From Leptospira selangorensis (GTDB lineage Bacteria > Spirochaetota > Leptospiria > Leptospirales > Leptospiraceae), in the NCBI RefSeq assembly GCF_004769405.1, contig NZ_RQES01000024.1:124001-188000 (forward strand): a stretch of DNA of 64,000 nucleotides, in the 5' to 3' direction. The position numbers and the translations under genes were made by a program. Below the pieces are notes generated by a model that saw nothing but the letters and a program-made list of their open reading frames with translations, ran no database searches and was not told where the DNA came from. This document shows, piece after piece, positions 27,920 through 39,733 of the stretch. The number at the start of each line of letters is the position of its first letter. Within the stretch, counting starts at the first letter, position 1.

Positions 27920-28381
27920 TTGAGGACCTCAGTAAAATTGGCGGATAAAAAGAAAACAATTCTCCCCGACGTTCTTATGAGGGAGAAATTACAAAAGATC
28001 GCCCTTAACGAAAAAGCAAAAGCAGCCCGGATAGTAGGGTCCGATAAAGTCGGATCTGAAGTTGATCCTAGAAAGGAAGATGGGCCAGGCTCTAAAATTT
28101 TTAAGGCTATAGACGAATCGCTCTCTGATCTCAGATATTATTTTCTGGAAGGAGAATACGGGGACAAAATTGCCGATCTATTCAATCGTAATGAAAGTCA
28201 ATTCGACAGATTGGGAATCACTCCTAGAAGATTTTTAGAATTCGCAAGAGAATCATTCGATCGTTTTAAACAATTACAAAAAAAAATGCCTTTGGAACCA
28301 ATGAACAAAAAGGGTTGGGAATATCTGGAAAGAAGTTTGTTGGAACTGATCGGAAAACTAAACGAGAAGTTTAATAAGTAG
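27920..28381 (+). CDS. Hypothetical charged protein
   Basis: 153 aa from TTG 27920; TTG 27938 is an equally possible start six codons on, and neither has a convincing ribosome binding site. The protein is Lys/Glu/Arg-rich and mostly helical, with no signal peptide, membrane span or recognised domain. Conserved-looking blocks are DESLSDLRYYFLEGEYGDKI and LGITPRRFLEFARESFDRF. It is followed by a palindromic repeat and a strong terminator. Being 118 nt after the rhomboid gene, it may be cotranscribed. Confidence 0.65.
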   Translation: MRTSVKLADKKKTILPDVLMREKLQKIALNEKAKAARIVGSDKVGSEVDPRKEDGPGSKIFKAIDESLSDLRYYFLEGEYGDKIADLFNRNESQFDRLGITPRRFLEFARESFDRFKQLQKKMPLEPMNKKGWEYLERSLLELIGKLNEKFNK

Positions 28382-28402
28382 TAATAGATCTAAAGAGTCG
28401 GA

Positions 28403-28418
28403 TGTTGGAGCTCCAACA
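28403..28418. repeat. 16-bp intergenic palindrome (TGTTGGA family)
   Basis: TGTTGGAG / CTCCAACA, a perfect palindrome just after the stop of the hypothetical gene. It belongs to the dispersed family seen at 32600, 35711, 38903, 53766, 53902 and 58110. Confidence 0.75.
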
Positions 28419-28432
28419 AACGAATTCTATAA

Positions 28433-28460
28433 AAAAAGCCGCAGGATTCTGCGGCTTTTT
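28433..28460. terminator. Bidirectional rho-independent terminator
   Basis: AAAAAGCCGCAG-(GATT)-CTGCGGCTTTTT, a perfect 12-bp stem with A and U tracts on both sides, placed between two convergent genes and able to end both. Confidence 0.93.
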
Positions 28461-28483
28461 CGTTTTGAAGTTTAGTGAAAGGA

Positions 28484-29473
28484 TTAGAAGAATCTTTTCG
28501 CTGCTTCCTCTGGAATTGCAATACCGGTAAGTTTTGCTTTTTGAAGAACTTCCCAGAAGTAACGGTAAGTTGCTCTGTCATGAAGATCTCCATCGTGTTG
28601 GATCGGTCCCCATTCTGCATCTTGTGCTTTAACAAGGATTGCAGCGGAAGTTTGGACTTCGCTATAGTCTGGGGCCATCGCATCTAAGATCGCTTGGATC
28701 TGAGTTGGATAGATGGACCACATACGAAGGAATCCGAACTCGTCATGAGCTCTCTTAGCATCTTTATAAGTTTGGTATTGGTTTTTCAGGTCCAAAGTAA
28801 CGTTATGAGCTGGGATTACTCCATGAGCTAAAGCAGCAGCAACACAGGAAGCTTTTGCTCTTCTTAATAATTCGTGATCGAATTGTCCCGGGCTTTTCAT
28901 ACAAGAAGCAGGGATTGCTCCGTGGTGTCCTGAGATGAAGTCCATTAGACCGAAATCAACTACTTGCATCCAAGGAAGAGCAGCGATCTTGTCTACGTCA
29001 GCAAGCGCTCCGTGAGTTTCGATCAGAACGTGGATTGGGATCTCTCTAGTGATCCCTGCTTTTTTAGCAGCGCCTTGGATATAGGTGATCATTTCTTCCA
29101 CTTGGGAAGCTTTAGTAGGTTTAGGAATAGTGATGTATGCGATTTTGTTTCCTGCGCCTGGAACGATAATGTCTACGTCTTGTTTCCAGAAAGCGTTGGT
29201 ATAATCGTGGATCCTAACACCGCTCATATTATGTTTATTGAGTTCGGAGTTTTGGATACGGACGATCATTTCCGCGTGTTCTTTTTCTTTTCCGGTTTGA
29301 GCACCGTCTTCGCAGTCCATGGTGATGTCGAAAAGACCGCCGAGTTTGTTTTGTAACTCTAGAGCTTTAGTGATCAGTTTTTCGGATCCGGCAAAATGTT
29401 CGCAGGCCGGGATGATAGGGAAAGGTTTTTCTCCTTCGAATAATGCATCCTTAGGATGTGGTAATTTGGACAT
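28484..29473 (-). CDS. HpcH/HpaI aldolase / citrate lyase beta-like enzyme (malyl-CoA lyase type)
   Basis: 329 aa. The TIM-barrel blocks of the CitE superfamily are present: the acid pair in FDITMDCEDGAQTGKE, the arginine in MSGVRIHDY, IPIHVLIETHGAL and VDFGLMDFISGHHGAIP. The family cleaves or forms C-C bonds of CoA-linked acids such as malyl-CoA, methylmalyl-CoA or citramalyl-CoA. No citrate lyase alpha or gamma subunit is nearby, so a stand-alone malyl/citramalyl-CoA lyase is more likely than citrate fermentation. Confidence 0.85.
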   Translation of the reverse strand: MSKLPHPKDALFEGEKPFPIIPACEHFAGSEKLITKALELQNKLGGLFDITMDCEDGAQTGKEKEHAEMIVRIQNSELNKHNMSGVRIHDYTNAFWKQDVDIIVPGAGNKIAYITIPKPTKASQVEEMITYIQGAAKKAGITREIPIHVLIETHGALADVDKIAALPWMQVVDFGLMDFISGHHGAIPASCMKSPGQFDHELLRRAKASCVAAALAHGVIPAHNVTLDLKNQYQTYKDAKRAHDEFGFLRMWSIYPTQIQAILDAMAPDYSEVQTSAAILVKAQDAEWGPIQHDGDLHDRATYRYFWEVLQKAKLTGIAIPEEAAKRFF

Positions 29474-29575
29474 ACAAGTACCTTTTAAGTTTTTGCGATT
29501 TTAGCCTAGCTCGGCTGTCTTAGAACAGGGTTTTCAGGAAAGGCCTTCCCGGCAACGGATTTTTGGCGGTATGCC

Positions 29576-30508
29576 TTAAGCTTCTAGGAGTTGTAGGATG
29601 ACCGCTTTCTGTGCATCCAAGCGGTTCTCTGCCTGTTGGAAGATAATGGATCTTGGGCTTCTGACTACTTCTCTAGTAATTTCGTATCCGGAGTGGATAG
29701 GCATATCGTGCATGACCTTTGCTTTAGTCTCTTTGAGTAATGCCTCGTTGATCTGAAAAGGCATCATTAGGTTCATACGTTCCTTCTTCTTATCCGCGAA
29801 AGCAGGATCATTGAAGAACTCCATGTCTACCCAGGTATCAGTATAAATATAATCCGCATTTTTCACGGAGCGGATAAGGTCAGTCTCCCATTGGACTGTG
29901 CCCTTCTTCTTAGCCCTTTCCACAGTGTCCTGATCAATGTTTTCAGTTTCTGCAATCGGGGTAAGAAGAGTAAGTTCTATACCTAATGCGGAAGTGATAC
30001 CTATAAGAGAATTTACTACGTTATTATGGACACCGATATAGGTGAGTTTCAATTCCTTAATAGGTTTAGGATTGTCCATCACGATCGTCAAAATATCTGC
30101 GAGAGATTGACAAGGGTGGAATTTATTACAACATCCATTGATAACCGGGACCTGAGAACCTGACTTTAACTGTAAAAGTTCCTCATGTTTTCTCATCCGA
30201 GCCATGATAACTGAAACGTTTCTGGAAAGATATTCCGCTTCCAGATCGATATCCGAAAGAAGAAAGTTAGAAGTCATCCAATCCAAATAGATTGCATGTC
30301 CTCCCATCTCAGTCATTGCCACTTCAAAAGAAACTCTGGTACGAGTGCTCGTCTTTTGGAAGAGCATAGCAAGAGTCCTACCGGTCATATGTCCCAGATA
30401 ATTGGCCCTATGATTTTTCACATGGACAGCAAATTGTAGAAGGTCCAGGACTTCTGCGTCCGACCAATCCTGCCAGGAGATAAGATGTTTGATTTTAGGG
30501 CTTTCCAT
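29576..30508 (-). CDS. Ornithine/aspartate carbamoyltransferase family enzyme with altered substrate loops
   Basis: 310 aa. The carbamoyl-phosphate site is intact: STRTR (54-58) and HPCQ (131-134). Two regions that define ornithine carbamoyltransferase differ: the SMG loop reads DTWVDME (224-230), and the HCLP motif reads HDMP (267-270), so the catalytic-site cysteine is Asp. Fold membership is certain and carbamoyl transfer is likely, but the amino acceptor may not be ornithine. It would be annotated argF by similarity; I leave the symbol open. It stands alone. Confidence 0.82.
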   Translation of the reverse strand: MESPKIKHLISWQDWSDAEVLDLLQFAVHVKNHRANYLGHMTGRTLAMLFQKTSTRTRVSFEVAMTEMGGHAIYLDWMTSNFLLSDIDLEAEYLSRNVSVIMARMRKHEELLQLKSGSQVPVINGCCNKFHPCQSLADILTIVMDNPKPIKELKLTYIGVHNNVVNSLIGITSALGIELTLLTPIAETENIDQDTVERAKKKGTVQWETDLIRSVKNADYIYTDTWVDMEFFNDPAFADKKKERMNLMMPFQINEALLKETKAKVMHDMPIHSGYEITREVVRSPRSIIFQQAENRLDAQKAVILQLLEA

Positions 30509-30592
30509 AGACCGGTAAACTATTACAGTCTAGAAAATCAGCGTAGCTAGATTCGACAATCTCAAAACTCTGATAGGTAGGAAAGGAAAAGG

Positions 30593-30616
30593 GGGAGGGA
30601 TATGAATCTCCCTCCC
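30593..30616. other. GC-rich hairpin between carbamoyltransferase and prfC
   Basis: GGGAGGGA / TCCCTCCC with an 8-nt loop in the 294-nt gap between two divergent genes. There is no U tract on either side, so I do not call it a terminator. The rest of this gap shows no gene. Confidence 0.45.
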
Positions 30617-30802
30617 TAAGTGTTTTCCGGGGAAAAAAGCGTGATCCAGTTTCTTTCTAAGAAATGGATTCGGCCGGAAGAATAAGACCTTTTGGTTACG
30701 CTTGTTTTACCGAAGGAATACGAATCCGTGAAGAATTAAGCCCTGTTTTCATGCTGACAAGGGCCATCGTTTCAAAAACGTTTCCTAATAGAGAGGGGAA
30801 CC

Positions 30803-32428
30803 GTGTCGGAAACCGTTGCAGGCCAGAATATAGTAGAAGAGGAAACTAAACGTAGGAGAACCTTCGCAATCATAGCCCATCCGGATGCGGGTAAGACCAC
30901 CCTGACCGAAAAACTTCTACTGTACGGAGGCGCTATCCAACTTGCCGGTGCTGTAAAGGCTCGTAAAAATCGTAAGGCTGCCACCTCCGATTGGATGGAG
31001 ATGGAAAAAGAGAAGGGTATCTCGATCACTTCTGCCGCTCTACAATTCGAATATAAAAATCATGTATTAAATTTATTAGATACTCCTGGTCACGAAGACT
31101 TCTCCGAAGATACATACCGTACATTAATCGCAGCGGATACCGCAGTGATGGTGTTAGATGCCGGTAGGGGAGTCGAGCCCCAAACGATTAAATTATTTAA
31201 AGTATGTAGGGACCGCGGGATCCCGATCGTTACATTCGTAAACAAGATGGACCGCCCGACCAAAAAGATGTTCGAGCTCTTGGATGAGATCGAAAAAGTT
31301 TTAGGTATCACTGCGATCCCAATGGTATGGCCGATCGGAACTGGAGTGGATTTTAGCGGAGTTTATAATCGTGTGGATAAAAAAATCTATACATACGATA
31401 AAACCCCAGGTGGTTCCCAAAAGTCTGCATTCCAGAGTTCTGGTATAGAAGATACAAATCTGGACTCTATGTTCGAGGATTGGGTCTTAAAACAATTTAG
31501 GGAAGAAGTAGAACTTGTAGAAGAAGGGATCGCTGCATTCTCTTTAGATGAATTTTTAGATTCTAAGATCACTCCAGTGTTTTTCGGGTCCGCAGTGAAT
31601 AACTTCGGGATTCAATTATTTTTGGATCATTTTTTAAAGATCGCTCCTCCTCCTTTGTATTTTCCGTTAAAGAATGGAGATCGTTTAGATCCGATTACCA
31701 CTCCTTTTAGCGGATTCGTGTTCAAGGTGCAAGCCAATATGAACAAGGCTCATAGAGATAGGATTGCTTTTTTGCGAGTATGCTCGGGCAAATTCGAAAG
31801 AGGTCTTAACGTGAATCATGGAAGATTAGGAAAAGCTGTAAAACTTTCTTCTTCTTTTGCATTCTTTGGACAGGATAGAAACACTGTTGATGAGGCTTAT
31901 CCTGGAGATATTATAGGTCTTGTAAACCCGGGCACTTATTCTATCGGAGATATATTAGCGAGCGGCAAGGTTCCTGATCTAAAACCTCTTCCTGTATTCG
32001 CTCCTGAAATTTTTGCTACTCTTTCCTGTGTGGAAACAGGAGCTCTTAAAAGTTTCAGAAAGGGAATCGAACAATTGGCTGAAGAAGGTATTCTTCACTT
32101 ATTCACTTCTCAAATTGTGGGTGGAGGATTGCCTGTGATCGGTGCGATGGGCCAGTTGCAGTTCGAGGTGTTTAGAAGAAGGCTCCAAGACGAATATTCC
32201 GCACCTACGAATATTAATATTCTTCCATACCAAGTCTCTTCCTGGTTGCTTGAAGAAGATATCCCTAAGGTTCCCCAAGGCTCTAATCTTGTGACTGATA
32301 GTCTTGGAAGAGCGGCACTTCTATTCGATTCTGAATGGGAGAAGGGTTATTTCCAAAAGAAAAATCCTGAGATCAGGTTATTGGATTATCCTACACAAGA
32401 TGTTTCTGAACTGAATCAGGAATATTAA
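30803..32428 (+). CDS. prfC: Peptide chain release factor 3
   Basis: 541 aa from GTG 30803, preceded by GAGAGGGG at a good distance. The GTPase domain has P-loop AHPDAGKTTLTE, the effector segment EMEKEKGISITSAALQF, DTPGHEDFSEDTYR and NKMDRPTKK. The domain II and C-terminal blocks follow the RF3 pattern rather than EF-G (for example IGAMGQLQFEVFRRRL). It recycles RF1/RF2 from the ribosome after termination. A 245-nt intergenic region with repeats follows. Confidence 0.95.
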   Translation: MSETVAGQNIVEEETKRRRTFAIIAHPDAGKTTLTEKLLLYGGAIQLAGAVKARKNRKAATSDWMEMEKEKGISITSAALQFEYKNHVLNLLDTPGHEDFSEDTYRTLIAADTAVMVLDAGRGVEPQTIKLFKVCRDRGIPIVTFVNKMDRPTKKMFELLDEIEKVLGITAIPMVWPIGTGVDFSGVYNRVDKKIYTYDKTPGGSQKSAFQSSGIEDTNLDSMFEDWVLKQFREEVELVEEGIAAFSLDEFLDSKITPVFFGSAVNNFGIQLFLDHFLKIAPPPLYFPLKNGDRLDPITTPFSGFVFKVQANMNKAHRDRIAFLRVCSGKFERGLNVNHGRLGKAVKLSSSFAFFGQDRNTVDEAYPGDIIGLVNPGTYSIGDILASGKVPDLKPLPVFAPEIFATLSCVETGALKSFRKGIEQLAEEGILHLFTSQIVGGGLPVIGAMGQLQFEVFRRRLQDEYSAPTNINILPYQVSSWLLEEDIPKVPQGSNLVTDSLGRAALLFDSEWEKGYFQKKNPEIRLLDYPTQDVSELNQEY

Positions 32429-32499
32429 AAGTTAAGATCCTTCTTACATAGACATTGGTGAATCTGGATTCCGCGTTATAGAGGGAATGGGTAAAACTC

Positions 32500-32527
32500 G
32501 CCCCCACCCTGGCTTTGGGAGGGGGGA
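32500..32527. repeat. C/G-rich hairpin element
   Basis: CGCCCCCACCC, a short loop, then GGGAGGGGGG forms a strong stem with one A-A mismatch. It resembles the element at 53861-53890 and is likewise accompanied by the GTAGGA palindrome. Confidence 0.55.
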
Positions 32528-32599
32528 GTGGCCCGTGGGAGCTCAGGAATTCGCCTATCACAGTTCTAAATTTTCCGCAAGTCGAATTGTATTCTTGAG

Positions 32600-32619
32600 T
32601 TTGTAGGAGCTCCTACAAA
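32600..32619. repeat. 20-bp intergenic palindrome (TGTAGGA family)
   Basis: TTTGTAGGAG / CTCCTACAAA, perfectly palindromic over 20 bp, in the gap between prfC and a lipoprotein gene. Confidence 0.78.
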
Positions 32620-32704
32620 GAAAGAGTCGCCGGTTTAATTATTTGGAAGAAATTTTAAAATTCTCTTCTTATCCTTGTCTAAAAATAAACTTTTAGGCGG
32701 CTTT

Positions 32705-33310
32705 ATGCGACGAGTTCCGATCTTAATTTTTCTTTCTGCGATACTTATTTCTTTCTACGGTAATTGTAGAAGTCTTCCTTCTTACGATGTACAGCTAAGT
32801 TTAGGCAAAAGTCCTTCTAAATTGAAAACTTCCAAATACGTTGTATTTCCTTTCGAATTTGCAGAAGGTTTGGAGTTAACCGACTCTCAGGAAAATTCCC
32901 AGAAGATCGTTTCAGGAAGAAATAGGGAGAAGGCCGAGAAGGCATTATTCCAAGCCGGATTTACTGTTTTAGAAAGAGGTAAACTGGATAAATTGATAAA
33001 CGAAATTACCTTGAGCAAGACCGGTATCACCGAATCCGAAGGTTTGAATTTAGGGAAAATAGTGAACGCAAACTCTGCGGTATTCGGAAAGATCACCAAT
33101 TATTCCGTTGCAAGGCGCAGGCTTCGTAAACATTTCGTGGCTGAAATTATCCTCAAAGGGGTGGATATTGAAACAGGGCAGATACTTTGGGAATCCACTT
33201 TGAAGGGTCACGCTCCCTTTACCAATGGGCAACAAACCTTCTTAGATACTGAAAATCGGCTCTATGAGAAGTTTGTGAAAAAATTGCAGGAAAATGCGGG
33301 CAATCAATAG
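32705..33310 (+). CDS. CsgG-like lipoprotein
   Basis: 201 aa from ATG 32705, chosen over the upstream TTG 32675 because TTAGGCGG sits 4-5 nt before it and the signal peptide then starts MRRVPIL. A lipobox-like FYGNC ends the signal. The mature part resembles CsgG/curli-assembly or related penicillin-binding lipoprotein domains: VFPFEF, then LERGKLDKLINEI, then LGKIVNANSAVFGKI and the closing VDIETGQILW. Such proteins work at the outer membrane in secretion or in envelope sensing. No curli genes are nearby. Confidence 0.72.
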   Translation: MRRVPILIFLSAILISFYGNCRSLPSYDVQLSLGKSPSKLKTSKYVVFPFEFAEGLELTDSQENSQKIVSGRNREKAEKALFQAGFTVLERGKLDKLINEITLSKTGITESEGLNLGKIVNANSAVFGKITNYSVARRRLRKHFVAEIILKGVDIETGQILWESTLKGHAPFTNGQQTFLDTENRLYEKFVKKLQENAGNQ

Positions 33311-33474
33311 GGATTTCTAATCCTTTCAGTCTAGTTTCATAACCTGAAATTTCTTTCTAAAGAAAATAAATAATTTCCTGTAGTATGGCGTAAGTCCCCG
33401 CCGTCGTATATAATGTATTTGCACCAGATGATTCAGGGCGGGATGGAAACATTCCGCTATTTTTTTGTCCGGGC

Positions 33475-33506
33475 ATAAAAAAGCCCCGACGTTACCGCCG
33501 AGGCTT
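33475..33506 (-). terminator. Rho-independent terminator of the EtfD-like gene
   Basis: On the minus strand, AAGCCTCGGCG-(GTAA)-CGTCGGGGCTT forms an 11-bp stem with two G-U pairs, followed by TTTT. It lies directly past the gene's stop. Confidence 0.88.
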
Positions 33507-33533
33507 CCCCATTCAAAGATATTAAACTTCTTC

Positions 33534-35615
<2,082 letters not shown>

Positions 35616-35710
35616 AGTTTTTCAGGTTACCCTTTGTATTTGGATGGTCTTTCATAGCAGGCTACTGATTAGGAGGCGCCCTGTCCAGGAAAAAAGATAC
35701 TTAGTCTCTT

Positions 35711-35726
35711 TGTAGGAATTCCTACA
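35711..35726. repeat. 16-bp intergenic palindrome (TGTAGGA family)
   Basis: TGTAGGAA / TTCCTACA, perfect, in the region between the divergent EtfD-like and mqnC genes, about 95 nt from the former's start. Confidence 0.75.
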
Positions 35727-35881
35727 TGTTCAGAAAAGATCCGGTCCCTTCTTCCCTTAAATCGTGTACATATTTAACTGCGACTCAATCGCAATAAATG
35801 AGAATGTGATTTAAAAAGGACGTGCATTTTTGAAGAAATAGAAAACTTTGAAGAAGTTAAGGAAGAAAACTTTCCATCCAG

Positions 35882-36982
<1,101 letters not shown>

Positions 36983-37075
36983 TCATTTCTTTTCAAATTG
37001 TAAATTTTTTTCAAAAATCCGAGTGACTTAAGTCCGTTAACCTTCCTAAATAGATAGAATTCGAACGGGGGAAGA

Positions 37076-37474
37076 ATGAAAAAATCTTTGAGCTCTAAAA
37101 TACTGCAGTTATCCGCGATTTGCGGATTTATATTCTGTATATCGAATTGTTTGGATTCTCATAGAGAAAGGATCCATATGGATACCGGAGTCAGCGTAAA
37201 AACCTTAGGCCCTCATAAATATCAATTCATAGCGATAGGAAAAGCCTCCGTTCCTTCTGTAGAAGAACAGGATTTTTTTAAGATGAAAAAGACTTCCTGC
37301 GAAGCTGCAAAATTGCAAGTCACCCAAAGATTGGATGAGTTAGAATCAGACCAAAAACATAGACAATTCTTCCTAGAACAAAAAGAACAAAAGTATTTTG
37401 GCGACGGAGAATACTGCGAACTTACTTATATATACGAACTTCCTCTGGCCAAGAAGCAGAAAGATCAACCTTAG
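37076..37474 (+). CDS. Small lipoprotein of unknown function
   Basis: 132 aa. The signal sequence ends in a lipobox-like ISNC (Cys26). The mature part is hydrophilic, with a helical Gln/Lys/Glu-rich segment (KLQVTQRLDELESDQKHRQFFLEQKEQK) whose heptad pattern could form a short coiled coil. No domain is recognised. Its last 53 nt overlap the end of the convergent diguanylate cyclase gene. Confidence 0.72.
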   Translation: MKKSLSSKILQLSAICGFIFCISNCLDSHRERIHMDTGVSVKTLGPHKYQFIAIGKASVPSVEEQDFFKMKKTSCEAAKLQVTQRLDELESDQKHRQFFLEQKEQKYFGDGEYCELTYIYELPLAKKQKDQP

Positions 37475-38672
37475 TATTTAGCTTAGTAGCTTCTACTATA
37501 GTAACTCTGTTCCGACCGGAGGATTTGGATTTATACAAACCTGAATCTATGGATTGGTATAGATCGTCGAAAGTAAAATCTTCATCATAAGAAAGAATAG
37601 CTGCGCCTATGGATACGGTGATATTCACAGGTTTATCATTCGAGTCTCTGATAGAAAGCGGATGAGACTCTACACCTTTCCGCAAAGATTCGCATAAAGT
37701 TTTTAGACTTTTAGGATCTACTGAATCTAAGAGAACACAGAACTCATCTCCACCGATGCGTGCACAAATATCGGTGGATCTAACTCTTGACTTCATGACA
37801 GCGGAAAGAGTTTGGAGAGCATCGTCTCCTGCCATATGTCCGTATTTATCATTGATCTCTTTTAAATGATCTAGATCCAAGATCACAAGTGCCATTTGGA
37901 ACTTGTGACGTCTTGCTCTCTTCTTAAATATATCGAATTGTTCTATTAGATATCTGCGATTATAAAGATCAGTAAGATCATCCAAGTTAGAGATCATTCT
38001 GATATGAAGATTTTTTGCCTTTAGTCTTAGAACCGCCCCGGATAATTTTCTTTTATCACGGTAATCCATAGTTCTCCAATAATTCATGATCACATTCCCG
38101 AAAGTTCCTACAAACAAATAGGTGAGAAGGATAGGGAATTCTTGCATAGCCTCTACAGGAGAATCTCCCAAGTAGCATACGCCTAAGAACATCAAACAGA
38201 ATGCAAGGTTTGTGGCAACGGCAGTGGTAGTGGTTAACCAAAGAAGAAGGTTCATACTAAGCAAGATCGCGGATGCCTGGTGAAGATAGACATCGTAATG
38301 AACCTTATCGGAATAAAGGAAAGGAAAGAACGAGATCAGAAGTGTGGAAGAAGTCCATACTTTGTAGAACTCCAGTTTTTTAGGGACCCAATCCTTCTTA
38401 CGTGCATGTCTCCATAAAAATATGAGTGAAAGAACAATTAAAGTGATTCGGCTGGATTGTAGAAGGATAAGAGATTCATCTTCGAAGTCCCGCGAATTCG
38501 GCAGGAAATAGGTGATTAAACTGATTACGATACAAAGAGAATAGTGGGCCACCAAGGATTGCCGGATTTCGCTCCAATTGGTCTCTAAAAATCCTTGGGG
38601 GTATCGATTAAAGAAGATCCGCTTTGATAGTAAGCGAATTCTTCGGTCTATGCCTGGGAACCACTTGAACAT
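37422..38672 (-). CDS. Membrane diguanylate cyclase (GGDEF)
   Basis: 416 aa. The N-terminal half has about six membrane spans (roughly 45-210) of an unrecognised sensor type. The C-terminal GGDEF domain is intact: GGDEF at 307-311, preceded by the inhibitory-site RSTD five residues earlier, with LDLDHLKEINDKYGHMAGD upstream. It should make c-di-GMP and be feedback-inhibited. There is no EAL domain. It contrasts with the decayed GGDEF protein at 21132. The 3' ends of this gene and the lipoprotein gene overlap by 53 nt. Confidence 0.92.
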   Translation of the reverse strand: MFKWFPGIDRRIRLLSKRIFFNRYPQGFLETNWSEIRQSLVAHYSLCIVISLITYFLPNSRDFEDESLILLQSSRITLIVLSLIFLWRHARKKDWVPKKLEFYKVWTSSTLLISFFPFLYSDKVHYDVYLHQASAILLSMNLLLWLTTTTAVATNLAFCLMFLGVCYLGDSPVEAMQEFPILLTYLFVGTFGNVIMNYWRTMDYRDKRKLSGAVLRLKAKNLHIRMISNLDDLTDLYNRRYLIEQFDIFKKRARRHKFQMALVILDLDHLKEINDKYGHMAGDDALQTLSAVMKSRVRSTDICARIGGDEFCVLLDSVDPKSLKTLCESLRKGVESHPLSIRDSNDKPVNITVSIGAAILSYDEDFTFDDLYQSIDSGLYKSKSSGRNRVTIVEATKLNTKVDLSASWPEEVRIYK

Positions 38673-38870
38673 ATGTTTTCATTTCCGCATGGAAGGCTTT
38701 TGGGAAAAAACCTCCATAATAAGACCACGGTTCAAGCATAACGTATCCCCGAGCAAGGAAGAATCATATTTTAGTCAAAAAAATTCTAAGGCAAGTGATT
38801 GTCGTTTTTGTCAGAAGATTGGAATTCTTATAGCGTTAGGATAAATCGCAACGCAGTATTCGCCTCGAAA

Positions 38871-38918
38871 TTGGAGTTCCTACATTTCATTGACATCGAG
38901 GATGTTGGAACTCCTACA
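38871..38918. repeat. Two imperfect TGTAGGA-family palindromes
   Basis: TTGGAGTTCCTACA at 38871-38884 and TGTTGGAACTCCTACA at 38903-38918, each with one arm of the TTGGA form and one of the CCTAC form. They sit in a 281-nt gap without a gene. Confidence 0.6.
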
Positions 38919-38953
38919 AAACTTATCCACAAAGGGATAAATTTTGAGATAGA

Positions 38954-39256
38954 TTATAATTTTCTAAGGATGGTGCTATCTATATAGAAAGTTCCAAATG
39001 GAAAGACTGAACCGAGAGCCACTTTCCAGGTCCTTTCTCTAAAACTCCATGAGTTCTCGATAGAGAAATGAAATGTCCCAAGAAGGAATAAAAGAAATAA
39101 TCCACCATGGATGGGGCCTAAAAGTTTTACTAGTTCCGGAGATCCGAAATAATATTTCAAAGGCATTCCTATGAATATAAGAAGAAGTAGGGATGTTCCT
39201 TCTAAGAAACCTAAAAGTCTAAGTCTTCCAAGCTCTGTTGTAAAAAATTTTGTCAT
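38954..39256 (-). CDS. DUF3817 family integral membrane protein
   Basis: 100 aa from ATG 39256, two nt after the TAG of the upstream gene; the longer frame from 39349 would run through that gene and is unlikely. Three membrane spans and the blocks LGFLEGTSLLLLIFIGMPLK and LGPIHGGLFLLF fit the DUF3817 family of small membrane proteins of unknown function. It is the third gene of a TetR-membrane-membrane operon. Confidence 0.82.
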   Translation of the reverse strand: MTKFFTTELGRLRLLGFLEGTSLLLLIFIGMPLKYYFGSPELVKLLGPIHGGLFLLFLLGTFHFSIENSWSFRERTWKVALGSVFPFGTFYIDSTILRKL

Positions 39257-39258
39257 TT

Positions 39259-39723
39259 CTAAAACTCTCTGATATAGGGTCTGTGCGCAAACGGGGAAAA
39301 AGGCCAAGGGATCGCGATTAGTATCAGGATGATCGAAATTAAGGTCCATACGAATAAATTTTTGAATTTTTCGGAATCCTCTTTTTTACGTTTGGAGATC
39401 GCGGATCCAATCGTGAGAAATACTACTGAAATGATCATAATAGAGATATGGATAACCGCAAAAAATCTTAGGTCGGAAATTTGAAAAGCTCCGGCGGGAT
39501 CTTGGAAAAAAGATCGAATAATAGGGCTTTTGAAATATAGAAAAAATCCTAGTATCAATTGGAAATGTGAGAATGTAATCAGTAGTATTCTTCCTAAATT
39601 ATCCCATTTTTCGAAATTTTTTCTGAATACTATTCCTCGAATACATCTTATTAAGGTGAACAAAAGAAAAAATAGAACAAGCCATCTAACGAATGAATGG
39701 AATATTAATAAATATGAATACAT
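39259..39723 (-). CDS. Four-span membrane protein of unknown function
   Basis: 154 aa with four hydrophobic spans and conserved-looking histidines (IFHSFVRW, TFSHFQLILG, FAVIHISIM), a pattern seen in small cytochrome-b-like or quinone-linked membrane proteins, but haem binding is not established. It starts 10 nt after the TetR gene and is followed 2 nt later by the DUF3817 gene, so the three are one operon and the TetR protein probably controls these two. Confidence 0.7.
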   Translation of the reverse strand: MYSYLLIFHSFVRWLVLFFLLFTLIRCIRGIVFRKNFEKWDNLGRILLITFSHFQLILGFFLYFKSPIIRSFFQDPAGAFQISDLRFFAVIHISIMIISVVFLTIGSAISKRKKEDSEKFKNLFVWTLISIILILIAIPWPFSPFAHRPYIREF

Positions 39724-39733
39724 AATCTCTCTT

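Noticed and set aside
38578..38844. 88-residue plus-strand frame
   Set aside because: Mostly antisense to the diguanylate cyclase start and running into repeat-bearing intergenic DNA, with no ribosome binding site.
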